A stretch of DNA of 57,236 nt from an uncultured Schlesneria sp. (lineage in GTDB: Bacteria; Planctomycetota; Planctomycetia; Planctomycetales; Planctomycetaceae), in contig CAIOKO010000254.1 in NCBI GenBank assembly GCA_903858935.1, positions 1 through 57,236 of the forward strand. Direction: 5' to 3'. Below the pieces are notes generated by a model that worked only from the letters and a program-made list of their open reading frames with translations, ran no database searches and had not been told where the DNA came from. A program made the translations under genes and the position numbers. The first letter of the stretch is position 1. Each line of letters begins with the position of its first letter. Below, piece after piece: positions 38,489 through 47,029 of the stretch.

Positions 38489-39952
38489 ATGAAAACAAGA
38501 CGTTTCCGTTTACTGACGATGGTCTTTGCGCTCTATCTCGTCGGACATTCTGCGGGGCAGGCCGAAGAGGGATATCCGCCACGGTCGCGCGAAACATCTC
38601 GCAGCTTACCGCTTCCTTCCCGGACGAGTGCAGTCACTCCGAACGCGTCAAATCGTGGAAAAACGATTTCGTCTTCGACTAGTCTCTGGACAACATTCAT
38701 TTCGCTCGGCTTAATCGTCGGAACCATCGTCCTTGTCGGGAGGGGCCTCAAGCGGTATGGACTTCAAGGGACACATGCTCTTCCGATCGATGCACTGGAA
38801 GTACTTGGTCGACGAACGATCGAGCCAAAAATTGCAGTCCATCTTGTCAGATGTGGTTCTCGAATACTTGTCTTGGGAGTCGGCTCCGACGGAGTCCGCA
38901 CGCTCTCTGAGATTGATGATCCAGAAGAAGTCGAGCGGTTGACGAATGCGTGCCGGAGTCCTTCGAAGGAGGATGCCCGAACGTTTCGAAATTCCGCGAC
39001 AAGTACGCCAGCTCAGAAATTGAGTTCGTCTTCAAAAGCGGAACGGGTCTTCATGGCGATCGCGGCGGTGGGGCTTTGTCTGGCGTCAGCTTCGCCTGTT
39101 GATGCTCAATCGAATCGCGTCGCTCAATCGGTAAAGCGTTCTCAAAACGTGAACCAAGTCCGTCCTGCAGTTGCTGAAGAGCATCCACATGAAAATCTTC
39201 CTGCCGGAATCGAACGTGGAATACCTCAGTCATTCGATCCACAAAAGATTGGGTCACCTCAGCAGCTCGGCTTAGGCTTGAAAATGCTGGCCATGATGAC
39301 CATTTTCAGCTTGGCGCCATCGATTCTCATGATGACGACCTGTTTCGTTCGATTCACAGTAGCTCTTGGCTTGCTTCGTCAGGCATTGGGAACGCAACAG
39401 GGTCCTCCCAACCAGGTATTGACGGCGATTTGCATTTTTCTCACGTTTCTGATCATGTCGCCGGTCTGGCAGAAGAGCTATGACGAAGGGATACGCCCCT
39501 ACACCAATCCGGCAGCAGGAGAAACCGCGATCGATGAGGCCACAGCGCTGGCAAAAACGCTTGGCCCGGTTCGAAACTTTATGAGCGAACAAATTGATAA
39601 GGCGAACAACGGAGACGCAGTCTGGATGCTGCTCGATTTTCAGCGACCTGTAACTGGATCAACGTCAATCAGTTCATGGCAAGAACCGCAAAGTTACGAC
39701 GAAGTGCCGTTCACCGTACTTGCACCCGCTTATGTCCTCAGCGAGTTGAAAGTTGGATTTCTGATCGGATTTCAATTGTTTCTTCCTTTTCTCGTGATCG
39801 ACCTTGTCGTCGCCATGATCCTGACCAGCCTCGGTCTGACGATGATGCCCCCTTCGATGGTTTCGCTCCCCTTCAAGCTCTTGTTGTTTGTTCTGATTGA
39901 TGGCTGGTTCCTCACCGTTGGAATGTTGCTTGAAAGCGTCAGGATGGCCTAA
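38489..39952 (+). CDS. fliP: Fused FliO-FliP flagellar export protein
   Basis: This 487-residue protein joins two export-gate components. Residues 1-150 are FliO-like: a signal-like start, a membrane helix at about 66-86 (TFISLGLIVGTIVLVG) and the small beta domain LPIDALEVLGRRTIEPKIAV. Residues 187-206 (RVFMAIAAVGLCLASASPVD) look like the ancestral FliP signal peptide kept inside the fusion. FliP follows at about 260-487, with MTTCFVRFTVALGLLRQALG, GPPNQVLTAICIFLTFLIMSP and DLVVAMILTSLGLTMMPPSM. An internal ATG at 39053 could start a separate FliP. fliQ and fliR follow directly, forming the FliPQR gate set. Confidence 0.93.
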   Translation: MKTRRFRLLTMVFALYLVGHSAGQAEEGYPPRSRETSRSLPLPSRTSAVTPNASNRGKTISSSTSLWTTFISLGLIVGTIVLVGRGLKRYGLQGTHALPIDALEVLGRRTIEPKIAVHLVRCGSRILVLGVGSDGVRTLSEIDDPEEVERLTNACRSPSKEDARTFRNSATSTPAQKLSSSSKAERVFMAIAAVGLCLASASPVDAQSNRVAQSVKRSQNVNQVRPAVAEEHPHENLPAGIERGIPQSFDPQKIGSPQQLGLGLKMLAMMTIFSLAPSILMMTTCFVRFTVALGLLRQALGTQQGPPNQVLTAICIFLTFLIMSPVWQKSYDEGIRPYTNPAAGETAIDEATALAKTLGPVRNFMSEQIDKANNGDAVWMLLDFQRPVTGSTSISSWQEPQSYDEVPFTVLAPAYVLSELKVGFLIGFQLFLPFLVIDLVVAMILTSLGLTMMPPSMVSLPFKLLLFVLIDGWFLTVGMLLESVRMA

Positions 39953-39988
39953 GGCACCGAAATGTGCGTTGAAAGTGTGAGGATGGCG
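39929..39988 (+). repeat. Short duplication carrying the fliQ ribosome site
   Basis: The end of fliP, TTGAAAGCGTCAGGATGGC at 39930-39948, is repeated as TTGAAAGTGTGAGGATGGC at 39969-39987, 39 bp later. The second copy supplies GAGG eight bases ahead of the fliQ start. Confidence 0.6.
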
Positions 39989-39990
39989 GA

Positions 39991-40257
39991 ATGACGGCGG
40001 ACACGGCTGTAGAACTTTGTCGATCGGGAGTCTTGTTGGCGCTCACCATCGGTGGCCCCGTGCTGCTTGCTGCTTTAGCAATCAGCTTAGCGATCGGCCT
40101 GATTCAGGCGATGACACAGTTGCATGACCCTACTCTCGCGTTCGTTCCGAAAATGATTGGTATTTCGCTGGTGGTCCTCTTTTTGCTTCCGTGGGGGCTC
40201 AGTCGAATGGCGGAATATGCCTCAGATTTAATTCGTGAAATTCCCCATCAATTATGA
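39991..40257 (+). CDS. fliQ: Flagellar export gate protein FliQ
   Basis: This 88-residue protein has two membrane helices (GVLLALTIGGPVLLAALAIS and FVPKMIGISLVVLFLLPW). The conserved GLIQAMTQLHDPTLAFVPK, a FliQ signature, lies between them. It forms the gate with FliP and FliR. ATG 39991 has GAGG eight bases before it. It overlaps fliR by 4 bp (ATGA). Confidence 0.97.
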   Translation: MTADTAVELCRSGVLLALTIGGPVLLAALAISLAIGLIQAMTQLHDPTLAFVPKMIGISLVVLFLLPWGLSRMAEYASDLIREIPHQL

Positions 40258-41114
40258 ACGAATTGCTTGATCAACTTGCGGCTGACCCCTGGGGACTGCT
40301 GGTGATTCAGCACCTGGCGAGTGGTGGAATAAAAAGTTGTTTTTTGTTCCTGCTGGTTGCGGCCCGGTTGGTCGGCGTGTTCATAGTGGCACCTGTTGGA
40401 CTTCGAATTCCGGTCCCAGTTACATTGCGGTTCGTGCTGGTGATTCTGCTATCACTGATCGTTGCCCCGACGCTGCTTGATATTGATACTTCCGAACATG
40501 ATGCCGCCGTAAGTCATGTGAATTACACCTCCACGGAAGTTCTTAATGTCCCCGAGACGGCTGAAGACCTCGTGTGCCTCGTCGTCAGCGAAATCAGTCT
40601 CGGTGCATTGCTTGGAATCGGTGTAATTACCGTCTTCAGCGGATTGTGGCTGGGAGGTGATTGGCTCGATCGATCAAGTGGGCTGGGTCTGGGTCGAGTA
40701 TTAAATCCAGACTGGTCAGATGGTGACGCGGCATGTAGCCGTTTGACATCACTGCTGGCGATTGCGACTTTTTTGTTAATAGAACCATTGGGTGGTCAAT
40801 GGCTACTGCTGAGATCGCTGGTCGAATCGTTTGTCTCAATTCCCGTTGGCACTGCGTCGTGGTCGACATCGGTGGATTTGCTGAACGGCCTTGTCCGGCA
40901 TTCGATGATTCTTGGCATTCGAATCGCCATACCTTTCGTTGTCACGATGCTGATGCTCGACATCACACTGGCCTTCGCTGGCCGCAACACGCCAGTCGCG
41001 AACAGTTCCGCTTCAACGACCATTCGAGCGGGAATCGGAATTACGGCGCTCGCGTTAACCCTGACGGCGATTCCTGAAGTCATTGCTGCGACCATGGTCG
41101 CGCTGTTTTTGTGA
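40254..41114 (+). CDS. fliR: Flagellar export gate protein FliR
   Basis: This 286-residue integral membrane protein has about six helices, with FLLVAARLVGVFIVAPVG near the start and ILGIRIAIPFVVTMLMLDIT near 220-240. The motif of FliR family (FxxARxxG..PxxG and DIxLAxxxR) is visible, and ILSLIVAPTLL follows the first segment. It is translationally coupled to fliQ through ATGA. flhB is not seen next to it; the next gene is convergent. Length (about 260-290) matches the family. Confidence 0.94.
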   Translation: MNELLDQLAADPWGLLVIQHLASGGIKSCFLFLLVAARLVGVFIVAPVGLRIPVPVTLRFVLVILLSLIVAPTLLDIDTSEHDAAVSHVNYTSTEVLNVPETAEDLVCLVVSEISLGALLGIGVITVFSGLWLGGDWLDRSSGLGLGRVLNPDWSDGDAACSRLTSLLAIATFLLIEPLGGQWLLLRSLVESFVSIPVGTASWSTSVDLLNGLVRHSMILGIRIAIPFVVTMLMLDITLAFAGRNTPVANSSASTTIRAGIGITALALTLTAIPEVIAATMVALFL

Positions 41115-41132
41115 TCGCACCTCGACGACAAT

Positions 41133-41915
41133 TTAGTTGCGGCGTCCGTCGAACTGTCTAAAAAACTGGATACGGTCGTGTATGTCGACGAGATCATTTG
41201 CCTGCTTCACTGAACAAGTTGCGGGCCCCTTCTCAAAACAACGTATCGCCCGTTTTAAGCAGGCTCGTTCGGCACGATGGCGTTGCAACCGGCCAAATAA
41301 GATTGACATGTTCAACAGATCGTTCCCCATACCACGAAAGTCCTGGACTTCCTGATGACGACGGTAGGCGGAAAACAGTGATATCATCCCTTGTTGAGGA
41401 GACGTGATTTCCGCTTGAATCAGTCCCAACGTGGCGATCAAGTCGCCGTCACGAACTTCGTCAGCGACATCGCCACTCATTTCGATGGCGGCCATCAGCA
41501 GAGATTCGGAAGTTTGGTAAGTCTCGTTCGCCAAAGCATCGTTTGCCATGGCAAGTAGTTCTTCCGCTCCCGCGTCGTCGAGAAACAGGGTGGCTCGCCA
41601 CTGGAATCGGCGAGCCAGTTCAAAATCACCGACCTCGCGGTAAATGGCAGCAAGGTTGTGACACACGACTCCAATTGCCTGCTGGTTATCACCATCCAGG
41701 ATCGGAGTGAAAATCGAAATCGCTTCAAAATATCGTTCTTGCCGGGACAGGCAAACGCCGTAGGCAATTCGACTCGCTGGTGAGGTATCCAGTAAGATTG
41801 CCTGATGAAATAACTCATCGGCTCGCGACCAGTCACGGCATTTCGAAGAACGCTCTGCGTCAATGATGAGTTCTGAGACTCGTTCACTGTCACCATGGGT
41901 GTCGGGTATCTTCAT
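41133..41915 (-). CDS. TPR-type repeat protein
   Basis: This 260-residue protein is all-helical and contains several tetratricopeptide-like units: SRADELFHQAILLDTSPASR, RIAYGVCLSRQERYFEAI, AIYREVGDFELARRFQWRA and MNSILFGRLQRHRAERACLK-like stretches. It lacks a signal peptide and so is cytoplasmic. TPR proteins mediate protein contacts. It overlaps nothing but ends only 18 bp from the fliR stop, convergent. Function is unknown; export-system partner is not implied by strand. Confidence 0.7.
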   Translation of the reverse strand: MKIPDTHGDSERVSELIIDAERSSKCRDWSRADELFHQAILLDTSPASRIAYGVCLSRQERYFEAISIFTPILDGDNQQAIGVVCHNLAAIYREVGDFELARRFQWRATLFLDDAGAEELLAMANDALANETYQTSESLLMAAIEMSGDVADEVRDGDLIATLGLIQAEITSPQQGMISLFSAYRRHQEVQDFRGMGNDLLNMSILFGRLQRHRAERACLKRAIRCFEKGPATCSVKQANDLVDIHDRIQFFRQFDGRRN

Positions 41916-41950
41916 GATTGGCGTGTTTCAAGTCGCGGGACGATTTCATT

Positions 41951-43609
41951 TCAAGTCTGCCACGGATTCCCTTCGACCGTGGCACATCGTTCTTCGACAA
42001 TAATTCGTTCGGGGACCGGCCCCGCATAGACCCAAAGCATCTCCATGGGGCCATTCGATTCATTGATAAAATAATGAACCCGGCCTCGCGGTTGAAGAGC
42101 GGTCTGGCAATCGCTCATCGAATAGCGACGACCTTCCACGACACATGTCGCAGTCCCCGAAATGATGCAGATCGATTCGTCGAAATCATGAACATGAGCG
42201 GGAAGACGGCCGCCTGGTAGAAACAGTCCATAACCACCGCTCATCTCGATTCCAGGCAGCAGCGTCTGATTGAAGCAATCGATAAATTCGGTATTGGGGC
42301 CGGCGGCACTTCGCTTGGCTGTGGCAAATCGGTTAATTCGTTCTGCCCCAGGGACCCCCGTAGAAGTTTCTGGCATCGAACGCCGGGAGTAGAATTTATC
42401 GACCAGTGTCCGGCTTGGAATGTCTGTTGCCATGGCGATGTGTAAGACCGCTTGTTCCGTGTTTGAACCATTTCGAGCGGCATGTGCCAGTTCTGCAGGA
42501 ATCACCGCGTTATCGAGTTTCTTCAATCCGTATGAACGTCCCTCTACATCGATCACGATCGAACCGCTGAGCAGCGTGATGGATTCGGTGAAAATGTGTG
42601 AGTGGTACGGCAGGACGGCACCCGGCGCAAACGTGACGATCCCCGTCGTTAAATGACGAGCGTGATTGTGCTGACCCACGAGACACTCGAAATTGACACC
42701 TCGAGCAATCTCGGCTCGTGGTCCTGTACCAACGGGATTCATTACTTCATCGCGATCTGGACGCATTGATTCGGGTGGTCGCGTCAGAGGCGCCGCATTA
42801 ATCGTTGACGCAGTCGGGACGAAAGATGATTGAATCGCCCGATCACGACCAAGCACCGTCAGCGACGCTCGAATCGATCTGGTGAGTAAACCAGCATCCA
42901 TCCCCAGTCCAATTGCTCGAAAGCCTTGTTTCTGTCGTTCCTTGATGTCGTCGTTGCTCGTCGCCAGAACACCGCAGTGCCGACCGGAACGACGAATGAT
43001 GTCCTTGGCCTGAAGGATCTGTTCGGCAACACCAGGTCCTTCCCATTGTCCTCGAAAACCGGCGCTCGACGACAAGTCCGCCGGCCCGAACCACATCAGT
43101 TCAACACCTTCAACCTGACACATCATCGGTACCTGGCGAATCCCCCGAACGGTCTCGACAATTGGCACCACCAGCACGTTCTCGTTTGCCTCGGCGGTAT
43201 GCTCGACCAGACACTGTCCCCAGCAAGTGGCTCGTTCCCCCCCGATTCCCCTCAATCCGTCTACCGGATATTGCGAGTAACTGACAGCCTGTCTCAGCTG
43301 GTCCGCTGTCTCGATCCAGGGGATAACAATCCCGTCGGCGCCGATGTCGAGCGCTCGTTTGATCAGACCGCCATTCAATTCTGTGATCCGCACAAGAGCC
43401 ACCGTATCGCTGCGGACGGTCGCGCGAATATGTTCGAGTATCTCTTTCCAGTCCAGGTGTCCATGTTCGGCATCGATCACAACCCAATCGAGTCCCAGGC
43501 CGACAGCGATCTCGGTGACGCTCGGAGATTCCAATGTGACCCACAGACCGAAGACTGGAGAATCTTCAGCCAGTTTGCGGCGAAGTTTTTGCAAAGCTGC
43601 CGTTTTCAT
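41951..43609 (-). CDS. Fused HpcH/HpaI-type aldolase and double cupin
   Basis: This 552-residue protein has an HpcH/HpaI aldolase domain (2,4-dihydroxyhept-2-enedioate/citrate-lyase beta type) at residues 1-265: catalytic-type His49 in VVIDAEHGHLDW, metal ligands Glu152 (PIVETVRG) and Asp178 (WFGPADLS). Two cupin domains follow. Cupin 1 has His336, His338, Glu342 and His376 (LPYHSHIFTESI). Cupin 2 has His472, His474, Glu478 and His512 (LPAHVHDFDESI). Each half keeps full metal-site residues. The cupins may act on a sugar-acid or keto-acid linked to the aldolase. Start ATG 43609. It is a single gene on the minus strand. Confidence 0.9.
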   Translation of the reverse strand: MKTAALQKLRRKLAEDSPVFGLWVTLESPSVTEIAVGLGLDWVVIDAEHGHLDWKEILEHIRATVRSDTVALVRITELNGGLIKRALDIGADGIVIPWIETADQLRQAVSYSQYPVDGLRGIGGERATCWGQCLVEHTAEANENVLVVPIVETVRGIRQVPMMCQVEGVELMWFGPADLSSSAGFRGQWEGPGVAEQILQAKDIIRRSGRHCGVLATSNDDIKERQKQGFRAIGLGMDAGLLTRSIRASLTVLGRDRAIQSSFVPTASTINAAPLTRPPESMRPDRDEVMNPVGTGPRAEIARGVNFECLVGQHNHARHLTTGIVTFAPGAVLPYHSHIFTESITLLSGSIVIDVEGRSYGLKKLDNAVIPAELAHAARNGSNTEQAVLHIAMATDIPSRTLVDKFYSRRSMPETSTGVPGAERINRFATAKRSAAGPNTEFIDCFNQTLLPGIEMSGGYGLFLPGGRLPAHVHDFDESICIISGTATCVVEGRRYSMSDCQTALQPRGRVHYFINESNGPMEMLWVYAGPVPERIIVEERCATVEGNPWQT

Positions 43610-43936
43610 CGTTTACTCGCCGGTGCTGAGGCAAGACGAACACCGGCATGAATTGCCGAATTCCGTCCGCTGTTCAAAAAAGTAATTTGTGATCGTATCG
43701 ACCACGAAGTAAGTCACTCAATAGAGTGAAGCAACCCATCTTGCTGAAAACGCAACGATCTCCATAATCAATACGACGGAGTCTAACTCCTGGAGTTTCA
43801 AAAACAGATGTGTCATGTGTTGTTTCTCCGTGTTTGTCAGGCGTAGTGACTCTGAGTGTGTTACACCAACAGAAAAGACGGCTTCCCTCCAGTAGGGAAA
43901 CCGTCACGTGATACGAAGTCCAAGTGAGAATTCATT
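43610..43936. promoter_or_regulatory. Leader region with terminator-like hairpin before the aldolase gene
   Basis: On the minus strand ACGGTTTCCCT pairs with AGGGAAGCCGT (43878-43904) and is followed by CTTTTCTGTT, giving an intrinsic-terminator shape. It lies 270 bp upstream of the aldolase/cupin start with no gene before it, so it may be an attenuator in a long leader. A short minus frame across it (43674-43907) looks like chance. Confidence 0.4.
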
Positions 43937-44281
43937 GTGTCCGGCAGTCATGGCGTCCAACTTGAGGGGAGTCGCTTCTGGGTGAAACACCGACGAAGAG
44001 TGTACGGCCCTTTTGACTACGAATGGACGTCTGACTTCTGCGGTGTCGAAATGCTCTATGATGGCCAGAAATTCGGCGAGTATTGCAGTGTCGACGAAAT
44101 CTTCGCAGATCTGACGCCGTTTCGACTTCCGATGAGTGTCGTTCGCGTAACCAGCATTGTAATGGGATGCGTACTCTACGGCGTATTAAATGGAATGCGA
44201 GAGCCAGAACGAATCCAATTGCTCGCGGAAAGATTGCGAGAGATGGGCTACGAGCAATTCGTGCCGACGCTGAATCAATGA
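43937..44281 (+). CDS. Small conserved-looking protein of unknown function
   Basis: This 114-residue protein starts at GTG 43937 with GTGAG upstream. It begins GVQLEGSRFWVKHRRRVYGP, includes DYEWTSDFCGVEMLYDGQKFG and ends in LLAERLREMGYEQFVPTL. It lacks a signal peptide and membrane helices, though VTSIVMGCVLYGVLNG is mildly hydrophobic. Protein-like composition and clean frame support it; no family was recognised. Divergent from the aldolase/cupin gene. Confidence 0.6.
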   Translation: MSGSHGVQLEGSRFWVKHRRRVYGPFDYEWTSDFCGVEMLYDGQKFGEYCSVDEIFADLTPFRLPMSVVRVTSIVMGCVLYGVLNGMREPERIQLLAERLREMGYEQFVPTLNQ

Positions 44282-44444
44282 CCCCTTTTTCGTCCGATGA
44301 CCGTGCTGACACGTCGCACTGAATGCATTGTTGTCCATTTGCCACATCAATAACGTCGTTTGTTGACGCTGCCGCATCCCTGACCGTATCCTGCGAGATA
44401 CTTCTTACCACAATTACAGGCTCAGTGATTGAGAGCGATGTCTC

Positions 44445-46976
44445 ATGGAATCTTCACCCGTTGGATTCTTCTGTCGTAGCGTCGTCGGGCGGCTCGTCGT
44501 TCTCGCTGCCTGTTTTTTGTTTAGTCCAGCTGTTTCGAACCTGATCGCCGATGAATTATCTTACGATAAGCAAGTTCGTCCATTACTGAAAAAATATTGT
44601 TTCGAATGTCACAGCCAGGAATCGAAACATGGCAACCTGTCCCTTGATCAATTCTCTTCAACCGAGGATGCGGTCAGTGACCGAAAGTTGTGGTGGAAGG
44701 TTTTGAAAAACCTTCGATCAGGTGTGATGCCCCCTGCAGGCGAAGATCGACCGAGCCCTGATGAAATCGAAAAAGTCGCCCATTGGATTAAGTTTCAAGT
44801 TTTTGGAATCGATCCCAGTGATATTGACCCTGGTCGAATCGGAGTACGGCGGCTTAATCGACGCGAATACGACAATACCGTCGACGACTTGATGGGTATT
44901 AATTTCGATGCCTCACTGATCTTACCGGCAGATGACTCCGGATACGGATTTGATAATGTCGGCGATGCTCTCAGCTTTTCTCCGTTATTAATGGAAAAAT
45001 ATTTGCGAGCTGCTCAAGCAATCGTCGACCAGGCAGTCCCCAAGGTGACATGGAACATTCCTCAACAGGAATTCACTGGTCGAGATTTTCGTAGCGATGA
45101 CGGTCAGGACCGAGGGAACAATCTTTCGTCAAAGAAGGCCGTCACAGTGAAACATGTCGCCCGCATCGTCAATGATGGAAAGTACGACTTGCGTGTCGGC
45201 GTGAAGCTGCGAGGCACGTTCGACTTCGACCCTTCGCGCTACACCGTCGTTTTCCGCGTCGATGGCCAGATTCGTACGACTCACGAATATGGTTGGGATG
45301 AAAATAAGCTGCTGAAGTATCATTTCATTGAAGACTGGCAAGCGGGTGAACACGAACTCACATTTGAGTTAACTCCAGTTCCCGCGGTGACGGAAGACGA
45401 TAACAAAGCCGGTGTTGGCCGTGAGTCCACCAGCGCGAGTTTCGAAATTAACTCAGTCCAGATCGCAGGACCACAAGGAACGACAAGCCTTGTTCACCCG
45501 CGCCACTACTCAAGGTTTTTTCCACGTGAAGCACCACCCGCGTCATTCGCCGAACGAAACATCTACGCGACAGAAATTCTTCGAACGTTCGCAACCCAAG
45601 CATTTCGAGGCCACGTCGATCAGACGACGGTCGACCGTCTGGTCAAGCTTGCGGAAATCGTCTACAGACAACCCGATAAAACGTTTGAAGCAGGCGTGGC
45701 TCACGCGATGGTCGCCGTGATGAGTTCGCCTCGGTTTCTGTTTCGGTTAGAGGGAATTGCAACACCCGCCGGTAGCGGTCGATTTCCGGTCGTCGATGAG
45801 TTTTCGCTGGCATCGCGACTTTCATATTTCCTGTGGTCGACGATGCCAGATGAAGAATTGTTTCGATTGGCCGAAGCTGGCGAACTGCGAACAAAACTCT
45901 CGATGCAAGTCCAGCGAATGATGGCGGACGAACGGGCAGCCGAATTTGCCCGTAATTTCGTCGGTCAATGGCTGAGGACTCGTGACGTGACGCAGGTCTC
46001 GATCGATCCGATCGTGGTCCTGGGACATCAGGAAGAATACGAAAAACTACGAGAGCAATTTCGTGGTCGTCGACGACAACCACTCAGCCGCCAACTGACT
46101 CCTGAAGACGAAAAGATTCGAAAACGGTTCGAAGAGTTCCGTCAGATTTCAGATCGATTCAACGACGAAATGAAACAGTCGATGAGACGGGAAACGGAGC
46201 TGTGCTTTGAATATATCGTGAAAGAAGATCGCAGCCTGCTGGATCTATTGGATTGCGATTACACTTTCCTGAACGAAAGACTTGCGTCACTATATGGCGT
46301 AGCTGATGTTCGCGGAAACGAACTTCGGCGTGTCAGACTCCCCGAAGGAAGCCCGCGTGGCGGCGTGTTAACTCACGCATCGATGCTGTTAGTGACATCG
46401 AATCCGACTCGCACTTCGCCGGTAAAACGAGGCTTGTTCATTCTGGACAACATTCTCGGCACGCCCGCTCCGCCGGCTCCAGCAGGGGTGCCTGATCTGG
46501 AAGAAACCGCGAAGAAATTTGCGGGACGCGAACCGCCGCTACGCGAGTTACTCGCCGCACATCGTGAGTCCGCGTTGTGTTCTTCCTGTCATTCCCGCAT
46601 GGACCCGTTGGGAATTGCTCTGGAAAACTTCAATGCCCTGGGGATGTGGCGGGATCAGGAAAAGGACCAACCGATCGACGCCTCTGGTAAATTAATCACA
46701 GGAGAATCGTTTCAGGATGTACGTGATCTGAAAAAGATCTTGCGAGACCGGCACGCGACCGATTTTTACCGCTGCGTTACCGAGAAAATGCTGACGTACG
46801 CCTTGGGACGAGGAATGGAAGAAACCGACGAACAAACGTTGGACCTGATCGTGCAGCGACTTACTGAAAACGACGGACGATTCAGCGCGTTGATTCGGGG
46901 AGTGATTGAATCGGCACCGTTCCAAAAACAACGAAACATCACCAGTGTCGCATCGTCGAAGACGGATGCAAATTGA
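44445..46976 (+). CDS. Cytochrome c / DUF1587-1595-1592-1588-1585 protein
   Basis: This 843-residue exported protein has a leader (RLVVLAACFLFSPAVSN). It then carries a heme motif CFECH at 52-56, DUF1587 (VRRLNRREYDNTVDDLMG, about 130-150) and a carbohydrate-binding-like or DUF1595 middle (FDFDPSRYTVVFRVDGQ). The order continues with DUF1592 (DEFSLASRLSYFLWSTMPD), DUF1588 (LTHASMLLVTSNPTRTSPVK) and DUF1585 (LRDRHATDFYRCVTEKMLTY). This is the planctomycete DUF1592-type family, with a second heme-like CSSCHSRMDP near residue 710. It pairs with the DUF1552 gene 53 bp downstream. The family's substrate is unknown. Confidence 0.92.
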   Translation: MESSPVGFFCRSVVGRLVVLAACFLFSPAVSNLIADELSYDKQVRPLLKKYCFECHSQESKHGNLSLDQFSSTEDAVSDRKLWWKVLKNLRSGVMPPAGEDRPSPDEIEKVAHWIKFQVFGIDPSDIDPGRIGVRRLNRREYDNTVDDLMGINFDASLILPADDSGYGFDNVGDALSFSPLLMEKYLRAAQAIVDQAVPKVTWNIPQQEFTGRDFRSDDGQDRGNNLSSKKAVTVKHVARIVNDGKYDLRVGVKLRGTFDFDPSRYTVVFRVDGQIRTTHEYGWDENKLLKYHFIEDWQAGEHELTFELTPVPAVTEDDNKAGVGRESTSASFEINSVQIAGPQGTTSLVHPRHYSRFFPREAPPASFAERNIYATEILRTFATQAFRGHVDQTTVDRLVKLAEIVYRQPDKTFEAGVAHAMVAVMSSPRFLFRLEGIATPAGSGRFPVVDEFSLASRLSYFLWSTMPDEELFRLAEAGELRTKLSMQVQRMMADERAAEFARNFVGQWLRTRDVTQVSIDPIVVLGHQEEYEKLREQFRGRRRQPLSRQLTPEDEKIRKRFEEFRQISDRFNDEMKQSMRRETELCFEYIVKEDRSLLDLLDCDYTFLNERLASLYGVADVRGNELRRVRLPEGSPRGGVLTHASMLLVTSNPTRTSPVKRGLFILDNILGTPAPPAPAGVPDLEETAKKFAGREPPLRELLAAHRESALCSSCHSRMDPLGIALENFNALGMWRDQEKDQPIDASGKLITGESFQDVRDLKKILRDRHATDFYRCVTEKMLTYALGRGMEETDEQTLDLIVQRLTENDGRFSALIRGVIESAPFQKQRNITSVASSKTDAN

Positions 46977-47029
46977 GATCGCGTAAGAGTCATTTTCGAC
47001 ACAAACAACGATAGACGGGACAGGGACTT

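Noticed and set aside
43674-43907. Minus frame of 77 codons before the aldolase gene
   Set aside because: It spans the leader hairpin, is Cys/Arg-rich and resembles no protein; likely chance.
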